A stretch of 64,000 bases of DNA from Rapana venosa (taxonomy: Eukaryota > Mollusca > Gastropoda > Neogastropoda > Muricidae): assembly GCA_028751875.1 (NCBI GenBank), contig CM054144.1:16901999-16965998 (forward strand). Reading direction: 5' to 3'. A model generated the notes under the pieces. It was given only the letters and a program-made list of their open reading frames with translations, was not told the DNA's origin and made no database searches. A program made the position numbers and the translations under genes. This document shows, piece by piece, positions 35,031-45,978 of this stretch. Numbering within the stretch: position 1 is the stretch's first letter; each line of letters begins with the position of its first letter.

Positions 35031-36170
35031 AATGTTTACATCTGAAGGGAAATTACATCTACATTTTCTTCAGAAGCATTTTTGTCTAAAAAATTTTGGG
35101 GTAAGAAACCATGAAGCTTCTGACAAAACAATAAGCAGTGTTCCAGAGAAAATTGTTCACCACAAATGCACTTAACATTTTTAGAAAACTTTGTTCTGAG
35201 AGCATTACGTTGTATTCTGTAAGAAATGGTCGTAATCAGTCTCGTATAGAATATTGAAGGATATGATGTCTTTTGCCTTAAAATATGATTTAAAGATGCT
35301 ATACATTTAAATTTCACTTTTGTACGATCATGAAGTCGCTTTAAAGAAGTTTTCTCTAACAAAAGGAAGGATTCATTGATTGAAAGACTTACAAAAAATT
35401 CAGAATACTGTTGTAAACTTGTTGTGCCTTTTTTCGCTGCTTTATCAACTTTTTCTTGCCATAAAGACCAACTGAGAGGGGGACCCAACAAAAACTGACA
35501 TCTGTAACCTTAAATTCCAGGAGTGTATCAAATAATTTTATATCAATTAAACAAATCGGTCTTTTTCTCTACAATAAAAGATTGTAAGGCTTGTAAAACA
35601 GATTTTGAATCAACAAAAAAGGCCACTTTAAACAAACTTTGAGGCAGATTAATCAAGTATGCTAAACCCCAAAAGATAGCAACAAGCTCTGCTGTAAAGA
35701 TTGACAAATTGTGTCCAACAAAAAAAGGCTTTTCAACTTTCAGTGCTGGAATGGTGAAAGCTGCACCAGCATCTTTATTATTTAGAACCGACCCATATGT
35801 GAAAATATGAAGATGACTATGGTAGTTTTTAGCAATGTGCTCTCTAATTTTTTCCTTGTTTTGTGCAAGGTGCTTTGAAATGTATCATTGTGTATGATTG
35901 ATTAAACCTTTTTTTTGTTTTTTTGATGGCCTGTTCAGTATTTTGGTCTAGGCATAATGATTTCAACCCCAATCAGTGGCAGTTTTATCCAGTATTCAAA
36001 GGTGGAAGAAGCTCTGCTCATATGAATTTCAATGCCTCTCAGACGTGTCTTAGGGATTTATTAGTTTTAGTCGCTACCAGGTGTTTGATGATCCAAGGAG
36101 ATGTGTCCAGAATCTCTGCAGTGTTCTCCCTAGCTTGTTTGGAAAATGCTTCATAAGGAGTGAAAATCTT
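35030..36170 (-). pseudogene. I-type LINE, RNase H domain and C-terminus, minus strand
   Basis: Minus-strand reading gives HIFTYGSVLNN near 35810, where YTDGS is expected, so an RNase H acidic residue is lost. IFTAELVAI (the glutamate motif) follows near 35690 and FFVDSKSVLQALQSF near 35600. Then comes an EKVDKAAKKG-like segment near 35450, the position of the last RNase H aspartate. The C-terminal part, VKCICGEQFSLEHCLLFCQK near 35110-35165, is a CCHC-type knuckle. LINEs with RNase H belong to the I group. The part upstream of 36000 is the RT-RNase H linker. It lies directly upstream of the CBP/p300 exon, in the opposite direction. Confidence 0.82.
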
Positions 36171-36421
36171 GGCCACTGAAACTAAGAACTCATGGAGAAA
36201 GATGTTGGTGAAACTGCAGAGGTCATCTTTATATCAGGAACTAGAATATATGAACTTACAAGCATCTATGGAACAATGTGTACAGCAGGAGACGGGCTTC
36301 TAAAACTTAATATTTAAACTTTTCCCAGCCATACTTGGCATCAGAAACATATATCTTGGCCTCAACTTATGTAGGAACAAGTTTTAATCTCGGCTTGAAA
36401 CTGATTTTGTTGATTATGCAG

Positions 36422-36565
36422 GGCGAATACTATCATCTTTTGGTGGAAAAGATATACAAGATCCAGAAGGAATTGGAGGAGAAACGTATCCAGCGAATGC
36501 GTGGACAGAATACTGCAGGTGGAATGGCTGCGCCTGCTGTAAGCTCTCAGATTCGCCAGAGTAAA
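36422..36565 (+). CDS. CBP/p300 histone acetyltransferase, exon with the end of the KIX domain
   Basis: CBP/p300 are nuclear transcription co-activators; KIX is the helical domain that binds CREB, Myb and other activators (family knowledge). The exon opens after ATTATGCAG (acceptor AG at 36420-36421) with GEYYHLLVEKIYKIQKELEE, almost identical to the last KIX helix I recall for vertebrate and invertebrate CBP. RIQRMRGQN and a neutral linker (GGMAAPAVSSQIRQ) follow. Two donors are possible: GTAAAG at 36561 or GTATGC at 36566. The second gives 48 whole codons. No other CBP exon is recognised in the window, so the gene must have long introns or this is an isolated fragment. It lies on the same strand as the fucosyltransferase, 28 kb away. 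Confidence 0.82.
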
Positions 36566-36569
36566 GTAT

Positions 36570-37150
36570 GCCACCACCCCCTCCTTCCCCACCTTCACAT
36601 GCTCAGACATAGTTTGATTACTTTTGCAGTTTAAGAATAAATCTGGGTTAAAATTAATTCAGAGTGAAAGGAGAATGTGTCTGACTACACTTAGTGTCGC
36701 TAGTCAGAATTTCCCTCATGTGTCTTCTTTTTTCCAATAATTTTTTTAATCCTATTATGATGAGGAAGCTTGGATTAATTGTCTTTAAATTTTGAGAGTG
36801 AAAGAAGAGGAGGTCAAATGTTGCCAAAGGGCACTTCGGGTAAGCGTAGAAGCATCCTAGACCAAAGTTGATATTGTGAGTGTTTCCTGGGAGGTGGCGC
36901 ACTGTTTAGAATACTTCATTTATGCTTTATCACATCTTAAAAAAAACCCACCTAGCGTATACTTGACAAACTATATATCTCAGTGTTGATTCTAGGATGC
37001 ACCCTTGCGGGATTCCCACATTTTTTTCAAAATTGCCGCAAATCGATGTGGGCAGTGTGCCCTAATGGACACCAAAAAATCCGGGATGGCGCGTTTTTGA
37101 ACAAACAGTGCGCCATTGCAACTACTGTTTATATAATCTGTAAGATTAAG
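36570..37150. other. Probable CBP/p300 intron DNA, nothing recognised
   Basis: AT-rich, no microsatellite or motif. It would be intronic if the exon at 36422 belongs to a complete gene. Confidence 0.5.
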
Positions 37151-37152
37151 CA

Positions 37153-37545
37153 CTACTGCCCCCCTCCCCCCTTTCCCACCCAAGTTCTCCAATGATGCTT
37201 TTGGTTAGCTAAGCGCCTCAATTTTGACCAATCACAGAAACTGTAGTTCGTCCTCGTCAGTTCATGCAGCGTCAGTTCATTACGATGGTAGGCTACCCCC
37301 AGGGCTGCAAACAGCCCTCTTCCTGCTCTGTTGTCCTCTTCGATTACGTCATCTTCCAAGAGGCCTTGTACTCTGGAAACAAGTGACTGATTGGGACAGA
37401 GATTGTTGAGGAGATAGCAGACACCAGGGCCCAGCAGGTTCAGAGCTGGAGATCTGGCGAGACAAGTAGCCTTGGCTTGAGAACATCCAACATGGCTATC
37501 TATTGTTGTTGGTTGTGTTTCAAACATGGAAATAATTTCATTCAC
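37153..37545 (-). other. GC-richer stretch with a 130-codon minus-strand frame and promoter-like boxes
   Basis: The minus frame contains CLARSPALNLLGPGVCYLL and EDDVIEEDNRAGRGLFAALG, which I do not recognise. On the plus strand GACCAATCAC (about 37227) and ATTACGTCATC (about 37344) look like CCAAT and CRE-type sites, so the stretch could be regulatory instead. Neither reading is proven. Confidence 0.25.
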
Positions 37546-37647
37546 TAAAGATTGCGCTAACTACAGAACAGCATTAAAGCATCACACAAGAACATCAGAG
37601 GCTGTACAAGATTTAAAAAATCTTCAGAAAGACTTCTGTTAGTTAGG

Positions 37648-37652
37648 CAATT

Positions 37653-37749
<97 letters not shown>

Positions 37750-37871
37750 CTATCTCTTCTCTCTCTTCTCAATGTATGATGTGGGAAGACTTTGACATTA
37801 GCTTTAATCTATCTTCTAAATCTAGATCTTTCTGAATGTGGAAATACACATTTGACCCTCTCTCTCTCTCT

Positions 37872-37946
<75 letters not shown>

Positions 37947-38061
37947 GTATGATCTTAGGATGGGGGAAGGGGGATGGGTACTGAAACAAGACTTTGATAT
38001 TGGCTTTAACCTATGTAGATCTGGATCTATCTCTGTGAAAGTGGAAATACAATTTCTTTCT

Positions 38062-38095
<34 letters not shown>

Positions 38096-38340
38096 TTTCC
38101 CTCTCTCTCTCCCTCCTCTCTCCCTCCTCTCTCTTCTCTCTCTCTTTAAAAAAAAAACCATTCAATCAATTCTCTCATCAATGGGGGTTGGGGGGGGATG
38201 ACGACCACACACAAATTTGACATTGGCTTAACTTATCGAGACGGGACTATCTTCTGAATGTCGAAATAGAAATTGGCCTCTCGCGCTCTCTCTCTCCCCT
38301 CTCTCACTCTCTCTCTCTCTCCCTCTCTCTCTCTCTCTCG
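37648..38340 (+). repeat. Tandem 90-110 bp units separated by CT tracts
   Basis: Three units (about 37770-37855, 37946-38060 and 38170-38280) share GACTTTGAYATTRGCTTTAA-like sequence followed by a GAATGTGGAAATA-like end. Each is followed by a long CT run; a fourth fragment (GTGAATGTGGAAG) lies at 39621. Compound unit-plus-microsatellite arrays of this kind arise by unequal exchange or slippage. Confidence 0.8.
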
Positions 38341-38400
38341 GTTGCGACGACATGAGGGACGAACCTAAAAGGGCTGCTGTTAGTAAGCTGCTGCAAATTT

Positions 38401-39330
38401 TTGCATTTAAGCTTCAAAATGTCAGTTACTGGCCTTCCAGCAACTGTAGTAACAACTTTAAACGCCCTGCTGATCGACAACGTCCTATCAAGCTGGAAAG
38501 TCGCGGGGGAGAGCGGCAGCATTGTGTTCATCCTGCGACTGAAGCCAGTTGACAAGTCAGTATCAACAGAAATGGCGGACCCAGTGCTGAATCGTAATTC
38601 GCGAGTTCAGTATTTTCGCAAGAAGTGCCCTTCCCAAATCCGTCGTGACGTCCAAGAAGTAAAACAACATCAAGAAAGACAGGCAAGTCGTCAGTGTGAC
38701 AAGGACAGTGTTTTGGAAGAGCCGGTGTTGTCTGACAGTGACTCCCTGCATCGTGAGAGAGTGGATGCCGAATCAAAACAAGCCATCGTGTACACAGAGC
38801 TGTGTGTTGACAGTGCAGTGAATGTCCCAGCCACACTAGATTCTCTTGCCGTGTGAACCAGCGACAGACAGTAAGATCGGTGTGTCTTCTGAGGCGTCTG
38901 ATGTGCAGGAAGAGCTGACAGTTGGCTGCACAGTGGATGACTCTCATACTGGTATTGTGAAACAGTATGTGTCTACTCTAACTGACAAACGTGTGCAGCG
39001 TAGATTAAGGGACAGCAAGAGAAACACACGGTTTCGAAAGGTGGTGGTACATAGTTCGGATGATCAAAACATTGTGATGTGTGAATCAGATGACATCACC
39101 CTGGATACTCTTGGAATGGAGATCCTGGCGAGGAATCTAAGTGTGTGTTCTGGTACATCAAGCAAGAAGAGAAAAACATGTTGCCAGAAGAACGTGTCAG
39201 GCTTGCCAGACTTCGTAAGGGAAACGTGTACTAAACACACAAACACACAGCGACAGTGGTGGCGAGTGCTGAGCAGGAGTTACATCATCTTCGGGACCTG
39301 ATCCAGTCTTACATGGGCTGACTTCGTCTT
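38401..39330 (+). CDS. Unrecognised ORF unit with one frameshift, probably retroposed
   Basis: Two overlapping frames (to 38856, and from about 38850 to 39301) join by a one-base shift near 38850, within DSLPCEPATD. A further shift near 39240 would give a natural end, AEQELHHLRDLIQSYMG, stopping near 39321. The N-terminus reads MSVTGLPATVVTTLNALLID and continues to a conserved-looking SWKVAGESGSIVFILRLKP. Then come PSQIRRDVQEVKQHQERQ (basic) and an acidic, Ser-rich middle, RVQRRLRDSKRNTRFRKVVV. I recall similar N-termini ending in PSQ.RRD in repeat-associated ORFs of cnidarians and molluscs but cannot name a family. AATAAA (39530) and tandem TTGTCAA repeats (39541-39565) follow, as in a retroposon 3' end. 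A 20-bp direct repeat lies at about 39307-39346. Confidence 0.45.
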
Positions 39331-39562
39331 ACATGGGCTGACTTCGCTGGCTGTAGACTGGAAAAGGAAAGGCTGGTTTGAAAATTGGGACACTTGAGAC
39401 ACAGACAATAATGTATCGAATCTTGATGTACATACCACTACTGCCATGGTTTCCATGTCATTGTAATCGCGTCGCGTTCGATATCGTGGTTACCGCGCCG
39501 CAGCGCTATATGGCTTGATCGCTAAATAGCAATAAAATTGTGTCAATTGTCAAATTGTCAAT

Positions 39563-39565
<3 letters not shown>

Positions 39566-39620
<55 letters not shown>
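39566..39620. repeat. (CT)n microsatellite
   Basis: Pure CT run directly after the TTGTCAA tail of the ORF unit. Confidence 0.95.
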
Positions 39621-39624
<4 letters not shown>

Positions 39625-40050
39625 AATGTGGAAGCTCTCTTCAGTATCTCCCTCCCAATCTCTGGTGTGAAATGATGCTCTGTGTTTCCTTCTAAATTGT
39701 GGTGGACTGAAACCTGTGTTCTTGAAAAATGTGTGCATGGTGGTGTATGTGGGGCTAGTGTAAATGAAGGTGTGAAAAAAAGAACCAAAAAGGTCAGTGG
39801 TTGTGGTATAATTAACAATTTCAAAAAGCATAAGAAATATATAAGAATATAGAATCTGCTACGAATTTTACATGAGCTCACGTTTCACAACTTCTGTTTT
39901 GTTGGACACCCAGAAAACGAAAGCATAAATTTCACGTGCAAGTTGTCAACAGTACACCGCTGCAGTTTAAAAAAAAATTTTTTTAAGGGGATGTGAAAGG
40001 TACAGAGCCTAGTTCCTTCAATGTAAACAAAACCACAGGCACTTGAAATC
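39621..40050. other. Probable LINE B 5' region
   Basis: No gene. An A/T homopolymer patch lies at 39966-39985. From about 39870 it may be the LINE B 5' UTR because ORF1 begins at 40051. Confidence 0.4.
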
Positions 40051-42017
40051 ATGCCTGAGAATACTTCCTACCTGCCTGAAGCCAACATATTTCAAATTAT
40101 TGACTGGGGATTAGCACAAATGCAGCAAGGCTTTGTTCTCCACTCAACTGGCATAAAAACAGAAATGAACGAAAGATTCTGTTCCCTGGAAAACAGCATT
40201 GGATGTTTCTGTTCAGAAATAGTAAAAGTGAAAGAAATAGCTGTCTCCAACACAGAGGAAATCAAAGAACTCAGAGAGGACAATGGTAGTCTGTTTGAAA
40301 GAATCAAACAGCTAGAAAGAAAGCTTGAAACCCTTGAACAGGGCATGAAAGCTTGTAACATCAAGATCATGAATGTTCAAGAGAGCGAATGGGAAGATGA
40401 GCACACAACTACACAGACAATAGTTGACCTACTGAATGACCATTCACACTCTCCAAGCTGGCAACCTGAGATATTGCCAGAGCCTTCCGAATCAGAAAGC
40501 AGCAACATTACAGCAGAAATCCTCGGCCCATCCTGGTCCAACTTCAGCGATGGAATGACAAAATGGCTGTTCTCAGTGACAAAGATCTCAGGGACAGTTT
40601 AAGACAAAGTGGTATACGAGTGGCATCTGACCTTACCTCACGACAGAGAGAGATGGTGGAATTTCATAGAGATCAAGGCAAAATTGCTTATATCTACAAT
40701 GGCAAACTACAAGTGAGAGAGAAGCAGCAAACTACTCAATTCATGGACAAAAGAGAATGGCGGTATACTTCCCCAACGTTTAGGAGAAGTGAAGAGAACT
40801 GGCCTCACCTGCCTCCAGCAAATACAAGCAGGAACAGCAGGAGCACAGGAGGTTTTCATACTAGAAGACAAGTTTTCGGGAACAATTACAATCAGAGATA
40901 CAAGAGCCAGACAAGGGGACAAAGCAGGAACTATTCTACACAACAATGTGCTAAACAAGCAGATAGAAGGTCATGGGATACTATGAACGCACCATGGCAT
41001 CCTCACAATGGAACGGTTCAAGCTTCTGATGGCGAGGATGAACTCTCTTGTTACCTCTCTGATGCCAGCCAACTACAGGGCAGAGAGAACAGAGGCTATG
41101 GAAGTCAGAGAAAAACGCATCACGGAGAAGGAGACAGACGCACCAGCAACCGACATTTTCATGTTCCGATAGTGCCAGGCACATGCTCTTACAGTGAAGT
41201 GATGAAGCAGCCTGCCCCGCCAACACATAGAGCATCAGCAGACAAGAGGATTGTCTGGGTGAAGGAAAGCTCCAGTAACAACACTTCCAAGCATGCTGCC
41301 TCAGAAATGACCCGGGAAGTATACAGTCTTGCCAAGATTGAGCAGATACCAGAGGGACAGCACGTGCCATCTCATGGAGAAGACAATCTTGATGATGATG
41401 ATACAGATCAAAATGATCAGGATCTGATTCCCACTCAGATGAGAGAAACTGAGCTGCAATCGAACTGTGTAGAACAAGCTAAAAATGAAGTGTACCAAGG
41501 TGTGGTTACAGAAGGAGCTGACAGTATCACTAGATTAACTGGGGAAAGTGACATGATGGAAGACAACATAATGACTGTTTCAGGTGATTCAAATGAAATG
41601 CGATGGGAAAACAATGACATCCACAGTGAAAATGCAATGTCTGGAGAGGAAACACGTGAGACAGACATATCCGAGACAATGCACCAACATACAGAACAGC
41701 GCAGAACAAACACGAGTAATGTGAAGCAGAACAAGACTGATGACTCAGTTACAGAGGACATGACTAGACAGAATATGGCATGTGAAAGACAATCAGACAG
41801 GCAAAACAATAGACAGACTGGTGACAAGACAGGACATATTGTGACTGGACAAAAACGGAGCAGGTGTCCAACAAGAGACCTGCGTCCAAGAAGTACTGCC
41901 CCCAGTACAGGACAGGGTAGCCTGACTGGTGGTAGAAATCCCCGAAGATCCCAGTCAGAGCAGCATCATAGAATCTTTCAGCAAAGCCATGCCAGGGGAA
42001 CAAACAAATGTCACTGA
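40051..42017 (+). CDS. LINE B ORF1: coiled coil, RRM-like RNA-binding domain, long polar tail; one frameshift
   Basis: This is the nucleic-acid-binding ORF1 protein of a non-LTR retrotransposon, which packages the element RNA (family knowledge). The first frame, 40051-40602, gives an N-terminal segment, then a coiled coil around residues 65-110 (EEIKELREDNGSLFERIKQL). An RNP-like ACNIKIMNVQE follows. A one-base shift near 40465 moves to the second frame, which reads DIARAFRIRKQ, NPRPILVQLQRWNDKMAVL and LRDSLRQSGIRVASDLTSRQ. These are the second half of the RRM and the C-terminal domain of L1-type ORF1. The remaining 330 or so residues are rich in Gln, Asn, Thr, Arg and acidic residues; I see no CCHC knuckle. 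ORF2 remains start at about 42215. Aside from the frameshift it is well preserved, so the copy may be fairly young. Confidence 0.82.
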
Positions 42018-42815
42018 CACACCTATGTGTCCTAAAACTCGTGCTGCTTAGCATACAGATACATGCAAGTAGTGATTCGGCTAGGCCACAGCACCAAAGC
42101 AAACAGGTGTAATTTCTGAGAAGAAAAATGTCACAGGCACTAAGGGTCAATCATTGACAGACATGTCAGCAAAGCATGCAAAGCAGGTTGTACAAAGTGT
42201 AAATAAGTTACAAATAAAATTTCTTAATTATAATGTTAATGGATTATTACAGAAATTGGAAAATGCTCATTTTGTTGAATATCTTCTTTCTCGTTGATTT
42301 CTTTGTTTGACAGAAACTTTTGTTAGAGATGATTTTGATTCAACTTTGTTCACAGACTACATTACTTTCACATCAAAGGCAAAGAAACTTTCTCGGCAGG
42401 GAAGATACTCTGGAGGGGTCATAGTAATGGTTAGGAAATTATTTGAAAATTATGTACAGCTAATCCCATTGAATATTGAAAATATGGTGGTTTTGAAAAT
42501 AGATAAAGATTTATTATGTACAGAAAAAGATATGTTTATTAGTTCTTATGTACCTCCCATTGATTCTCCTTACTGGAAATTGCAGGAGGGTGCCTATGGC
42601 ATTGAAATGATTGAACAATGTTTAATGGATCTGAATGAAATGTATGATGATTTTCATATTTTGTTGAATGGTGATATGAATGCAAGAACTGATTCTGAAA
42701 ACATGTGTTTCTATGGGGATGGAACTGATTTTGAAGACATTTCTGTAAAAAATGACTGCTTTTCAAGGAAGTCTCAAGATAGTCAAACAAACAATTTTGG
42801 TGCACAATTGATTGA

Positions 42816-44039
42816 CTTGGCTTGACTTACTTGACTTATGCCTCTTGGTTCCTTGGGGAACATAGGGCTGCAACAACACCCCTCCAACGAACTTGGTTTG
42901 TGGAGATCCTCTTCAGCTCGGCCCATGTCATTCCGGCTGCCTTCGTTTCTTCGTCAACACTTCTGCGCCAGGTCTGCTTTGGTCGACCAACTTTCCGCTT
43001 CCCTTGTGGATTCCAGTCAAGGGCCTGTCTGGTGACATTTGACGCAGGCTTGCGGAGTGTATGGCCGATCCATCCCCACTTCCTTTGTTTAATAATGGAC
43101 TCGATTGGGGTTTGTCTGGTCCTGTCCCACAGTTGTTTGTTGGATATGACTTCCGGCCACTGATGTTGAGGATATACCTGAGGCATTTGTTGGTAAAAGA
43201 CTGGAGTTTGTGGGTGTTGTGTTTTTGTTACCCGCCAGGTTTCTGAGCCATAAAGTAGGACCGATTTGACATTGGTGTTTGTAGATCCGAATCTTGTTTT
43301 GAAATGAGAGGGCTGTTGACCTCCAAATTGGCCGAAGGGTGTTGAAGGCGTGACGGGCTTTGTTGATTGGGCACTTGATGTCTTCATCTGTTCCCCCATC
43401 TTTACTGACGACACTGCCCAGGTAACTTGGTGACTTCTTTGATGGTTTCTTGCTGCAGTCGCACTGGGTCATGTGTTTTGTTGTTCACCCTCATGATCTC
43501 CGTCTTCCTGATGTTGATTTGGAGGCCAGTCTTTTCAGCTTCGTCAGCAACACGACAAAGCTTCTCTTGTGCGTCTTGTTGCCTGTGGGAGAGAAGGCTG
43601 ATGTCGTCTGTGAAGTCCAGGTCTTCCAGCTGCTTCATGAGGGTCCACTGTATGCCGGTTCTCCTGCCTGCTGTGGTTGCCGCATTATCCAGTCAAACAC
43701 CAACAGGAAGATGGTTGGTGACAACAGACAGCCCTGACGAACACCGGTCTACGGAGAAGGCTTCCGTCAGTTTCCCTTCATGGATGACTTGACAGGTGGC
43801 ATCTTCATATAGCTGCTGGATGATGGTGATGAACTTTGGTGGAAAGCCATAGTGATGCATCAGTTTCCAAATGACATCTCTGTCAACGCTGTCAAAAGCC
43901 TTCTGGAAGTCGACAAAGACTGAATATAGGGGGGTCTGCCACTCCAGGTACTGCTCAATGATGATGCGCATTGTGGCGATTTGATCTGTGCATGATCTGT
44001 CTTGCCTAAAGTCTGCCTGTTCATCCCGAAGTGTCTTGT
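42816..44039 (-). mobile_element. RTE-type LINE inserted in LINE B endonuclease, minus strand, with 16-bp TSD
   Basis: Perfect 16-bp target-site duplication GTGCACAATTGATTGA at 42800-42815 and 44040-44055. On the minus strand the insert carries FRQDRSCTDQIATMRIIIEQ near 44020, VFVDFQKAFDSVDRDVIWKL near 43910 (motif A) and DFTDDISLLS near 43610, where FADD is expected. It continues with SVLLYGSETWRV near 43240, RKWGWIGHTLRKPASN near 43070 and QGKRKVGRPKQTWRRSVDEE near 43000. This is the RTE-type C-terminal pattern. The 3' end is a CAAGT-type repeat (42816-42840). The 5' side is truncated in the RT, the endonuclease is missing, and the frame is broken. Confidence 0.93.
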
Positions 44040-44670
44040 GTGCACAATTGATTGAGTTATGCAATATTTTTGAATTTTGGTTTGAATAAACTGAGATTAG
44101 ATGACAGTTGTACTTTTATTGCCTCTTCTGGAGCAAGTACAGTAGATTACTTCATAGTTTCTTGTGATTTGTTATTATTCATGAATTGTACATCACTTGT
44201 TGTTGAAAGCTTAACAGATTCTGATCACTTACCAGTTATCTTACATGTGGAAAATAAACAAAATGTTAATGAAGATTTAGGGATAAGAAATTTAAACACA
44301 GGTATGACATTTGAGAAATTCATTTGGAAAGAAGAAAAAGAAAGCGAAGTTTACGGAGGTGTTGCAATGCAGTATAATACAAAATAGACTGATAACAGCT
44401 AGTCAAATTCTAGATACAAATATGGAGAGTGCTTTGGATGCTTTTGTGGAGTGTCTGAAAGACTCAAGCCAATGCATGTTTAAGGTGCTTTCTGTTAATA
44501 AAAAGAGAAAGTCAGTATGGTTTGATGAGGAATGTTACAGTTCAAAGAAAGAAAGTCGGAAAAAACTGAACATTTTTAGAAAATCGCGTAAGGAAGATGA
44601 TAGAATATTATATGTAGAAGCAAGGAAAAAGTACAAATATCAATTGAAGACGAAGAAACAAATGTTTCAT

Positions 44671-44794
44671 CATCATCATCATCAGACCCGTGACCTTGGC
44701 GGTCGTGGGGGAGACATGAAAGACGATGCCGTGGTAAGCCTCCTCCATCCATCTCGGTCCTCGGCTCTGCTTCAAACAGACAATCTAGTGAAAT
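44671..44794 (-). mobile_element. Short element with (GAT)n tail inserted in LINE B
   Basis: About 124 bp unlike the LINE: on the minus strand it holds GAGGACCGAGATGGATGGAGG, split from TTTCATGTCTCCC and CCGCCAAGGTCACGGGTCTG, then GATGAT repeats. A copy lies at 53285-53360 in plus orientation. Flanks AAACAAATGTTTCAT and AAATAAATGATTCAT could be a duplicated target (13 of 15 match), but LINE codons are missing here, so that is weak. Probably a non-autonomous retroposon. Confidence 0.55.
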
Positions 44795-45978
44795 AAATAA
44801 ATGATTCATCTCAGTTTTGGAAACACTTAAGAAACTTGGGATGTGGTGGCAAACAAAAGATTGATAACAACATTAGCCTAGATGATTGGTACAATCACTT
44901 TAAATCTCTATACCAAAACAGCAATCAAACTCCAACAGAGGAAAACAGTATTGATAACAATCTCTCAGAAGAACTAGATCATGACCTAAACCAAACTATT
45001 TCTGAAGGTGAAGTTATTCGAGCCATTTCTAAACTTGAGAGAGGAATCGTGTGGCATAGATGATATTTCTGCTGAAAATGTTGAAAGCTGGTGGAAGCAT
45101 TGTTTATAAATTTCTAACAAAATTATTTAATAAAATCTTTGATCAAGGGAGTTATCCTAAACAGTGGTCTAAATCCATAATAATTCCAATCTATAGAAAA
45201 GGTGATCCAGATAATGTCGATAACTGTAGAGGTGTATCTTTATTAAGCATAGTTTCTAAGTGCTATACTTCTGTATTAAATGCTAGACTATATACCTGGT
45301 TAGAAACAAATAAGTTGATCTCTGATAAGCAAGCAGGATTTTGCAAAAAACATTCTACTGTAGATCACATTTTTACTTTGTATGCCTCATTCCAGAAATG
45401 TCTAAGTAAAAAAGGTAGAAAACTATATATAGCCTTTGTAGACTTTAGAAAGGCCTTTGACTCTGTGTGCCATGATAAACTTTTAGAGTGCCTAATTAGC
45501 CAGGGTGTCAAAGGAAAATTCTTTGCTTCTCTCGCTGCAATGTACAACTCACTGCTGTCATGTGTACGTTCAAAATCACAGTTTACTGAATTGTTTGAAT
45601 GCCCGATGGGAGTAAGACAGGAGTGTGTTTTGAGCCCAACTTTATTTTCAATATTTATAAATCAATTAGCTGATGACATTGAGGAAAGAGGTAAACATGG
45701 CGTCCAGATTCTGCCTGGTATTGTGGAATTACTTACTTTATTGTTCGCAGACGATGTAGCTCTGCTGTCAATCGCCCCCAAAGGTCTTCAAAATCAACTA
45801 GACATCTTAAATATGTGTTGTAAAAAAAAAGAAATTATTTGTGAATAATGATAAGACAAAAATTATGGTATTTAGAAAAGGAGGGTTTCTAGGACAACAT
45901 GAGAAATGGTTTTATGACGGAAAGAGATAAGAAGTAATGAATAGTTATCCTTATTTAGGGTTTATTTTCACCACTAAG

